NCBI RefSeq assembly: GCF_943193195.1
Contig: NZ_CALPDG010000034.1
Location: 1-42,153 of the forward strand
DNA length: 42,153 nt
Reading direction: 5' to 3'
Source: Mediterraneibacter agrestimuris
GTDB taxonomy: Bacteria > Bacillota > Clostridia > Lachnospirales > Lachnospiraceae
This document shows positions 41,933-42,153 of the stretch, in pieces; position 1 is the first letter of the stretch, and every line of letters starts with the position of its first letter. Position numbers and translations under genes: made by a program. The notes under the pieces were generated by a model. The model made no database searches. It saw only the letters and a program-made list of their open reading frames with translations, and was not told the DNA's origin.

Positions 41933-42079
41933 ATGTGTGCCCTTAAATTAGGAAGCCTGTTTGATGGAATCGGTGTGTTCCCTCTTGCGGCTTCCCGTAA
42001 TGGAATTATTCCCGTTTGGGCAAGCGAGATTGAAAAATCCCCAATAGCCATAACAAAACGCCACTTCCCAGACATGTGA
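41933..42079 (+). pseudogene. DNA cytosine-5 methyltransferase, first 48 codons
   Basis: MCALKLGSLFDGIGVFPLAA then SRNGIIPVWASEIEKSPIAI and TKRHFPDM. LGSLFDGIG is motif I (SAM binding) of C5-methyltransferases and WASEIE is motif II. The PCQ catalytic loop is missing because the sequence changes right after FPDM and a TGA follows at 42077. A 17-codon frame (MEITHKKVKRKAVYVCP) with AAAGGAG at 41880 overlaps the start and may couple translation. This gene type is usual in Tn1549-like ICEs. Confidence 0.75.
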
Positions 42080-42085
42080 TTATTA

Positions 42086-42153
42086 TCAAGCTTGGGAGCT
42101 ATCGTTCTCATACTTGAGAGCCACTTTGTTTTCAATATAATTATCACGCTTGA
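42086..42153 (-). CDS. End of an unidentified reverse-strand gene, cut by the window edge
   Basis: Reading inward from the window end, the reverse strand gives KRDNYIENKVALKYENDSSQ then A and TGA. The frame is open and has a protein-like composition, but 21 residues are too few to name. It abuts the methyltransferase fragment tail to tail. Confidence 0.3.
   Translation of the reverse strand, partial: KRDNYIENKVALKYENDSSQA

Noticed and set aside
41803-42147. 114-codon reverse reading frame at the right edge
   Set aside because: It lies opposite the methyltransferase start, whose motifs are clear, and has no start signal or protein-like pattern.

Overview
The window looks like accessory DNA from a low-to-mid GC Firmicute, most likely a gut Lachnospiraceae-type Clostridium. 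The evidence is the strong AGGAGG ribosome sites, the many pieces of Tn1549/Tn916-type integrative conjugative elements (ICEs), and families typical of those elements (DUF6061, DUF4316/YodL, DUF6809, Orf7/Orf8-like regulators, DUF6462-like Xis, Tn916-type Int). I see no tRNA, rRNA or CRISPR array. The only housekeeping gene is a fragment resembling the 3' end of metG.

Layout. (1) 1-1866: left piece of a Tn1549-like ICE with parA cut at its P-loop beside a perfect 32-bp palindrome, parB with a one-base deletion, and a repA fragment that ends abruptly against a GNAT acetyltransferase fragment. (2) 1868-2940: junk DNA with a DUF6061 protein and the tail of an IS4-like transposase. (3) 2950-17602: an AT-rich operon on the minus strand of nine or ten genes, the most interesting part of the window. 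In order of transcription it holds a small HTH regulator, a 2052-aa DUF4011/SF1 helicase/Vsr-type nuclease/DUF3320 protein, a Ser/Thr kinase, a coiled-coil protein (N-terminus MSGPK), a zinc-ribbon FHA protein, an NrdG-like radical SAM enzyme, a ClpB-like AAA+ ATPase, a PP2C phosphatase, a DUF4236 protein and a tiny membrane peptide. Tight overlaps, a good promoter at 17574-17602 and a terminator-like leader hairpin suggest one regulated unit. It pairs a kinase, phosphatase and phospho-reader with a helicase-nuclease, and I propose it as a candidate phospho-signalling defence system. (4) 17651-18636: an ISAs1-like element, broken and carrying a truncated histidine-phosphatase gene. (5) 18637-35600: the main Tn1549-like ICE body, right end. 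It has a DUF4316 fragment, a holin-like small toxin, a gutted relaxase, MobC, an oriT-like hairpin cluster, cargo for antimicrobial-peptide response (two-component system plus two ABC transporters whose promoters share operators), a lipoprotein with an amber stop, ICE regulators, a sigma factor, Xis and Int. (6) 35611-41667: a second, decayed element bounded by a 13-bp direct repeat. It holds a metG-like tail, a MerR regulator with a classic 19-bp-spacer promoter, an intact-length IS3 element with a nonsense codon, an older DUF6431-type IS, a second Xis and a frameshifted Int. (7) 41668-42153: start of a third ICE fragment (a cytosine methyltransferase cut after 48 codons) and an unidentified reverse-strand gene end.

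How it works together. In the cargo, the response regulator/kinase pair (22523-24234) probably senses a peptide antibiotic at the membrane and activates the FtsX-type and BcrA-type ABC transporters through repeated operator motifs found before each transcription unit. The ICE itself is probably not self-transmissible: its relaxase has a large deletion and the conjugation genes are absent. The Xis, Int, sigma and HTH genes look intact, so excision may still be possible. Several one-base frameshifts (parB, the second int) sit at short homopolymers and could be sequence errors. The sharp breaks at both window edges could be assembly joins.
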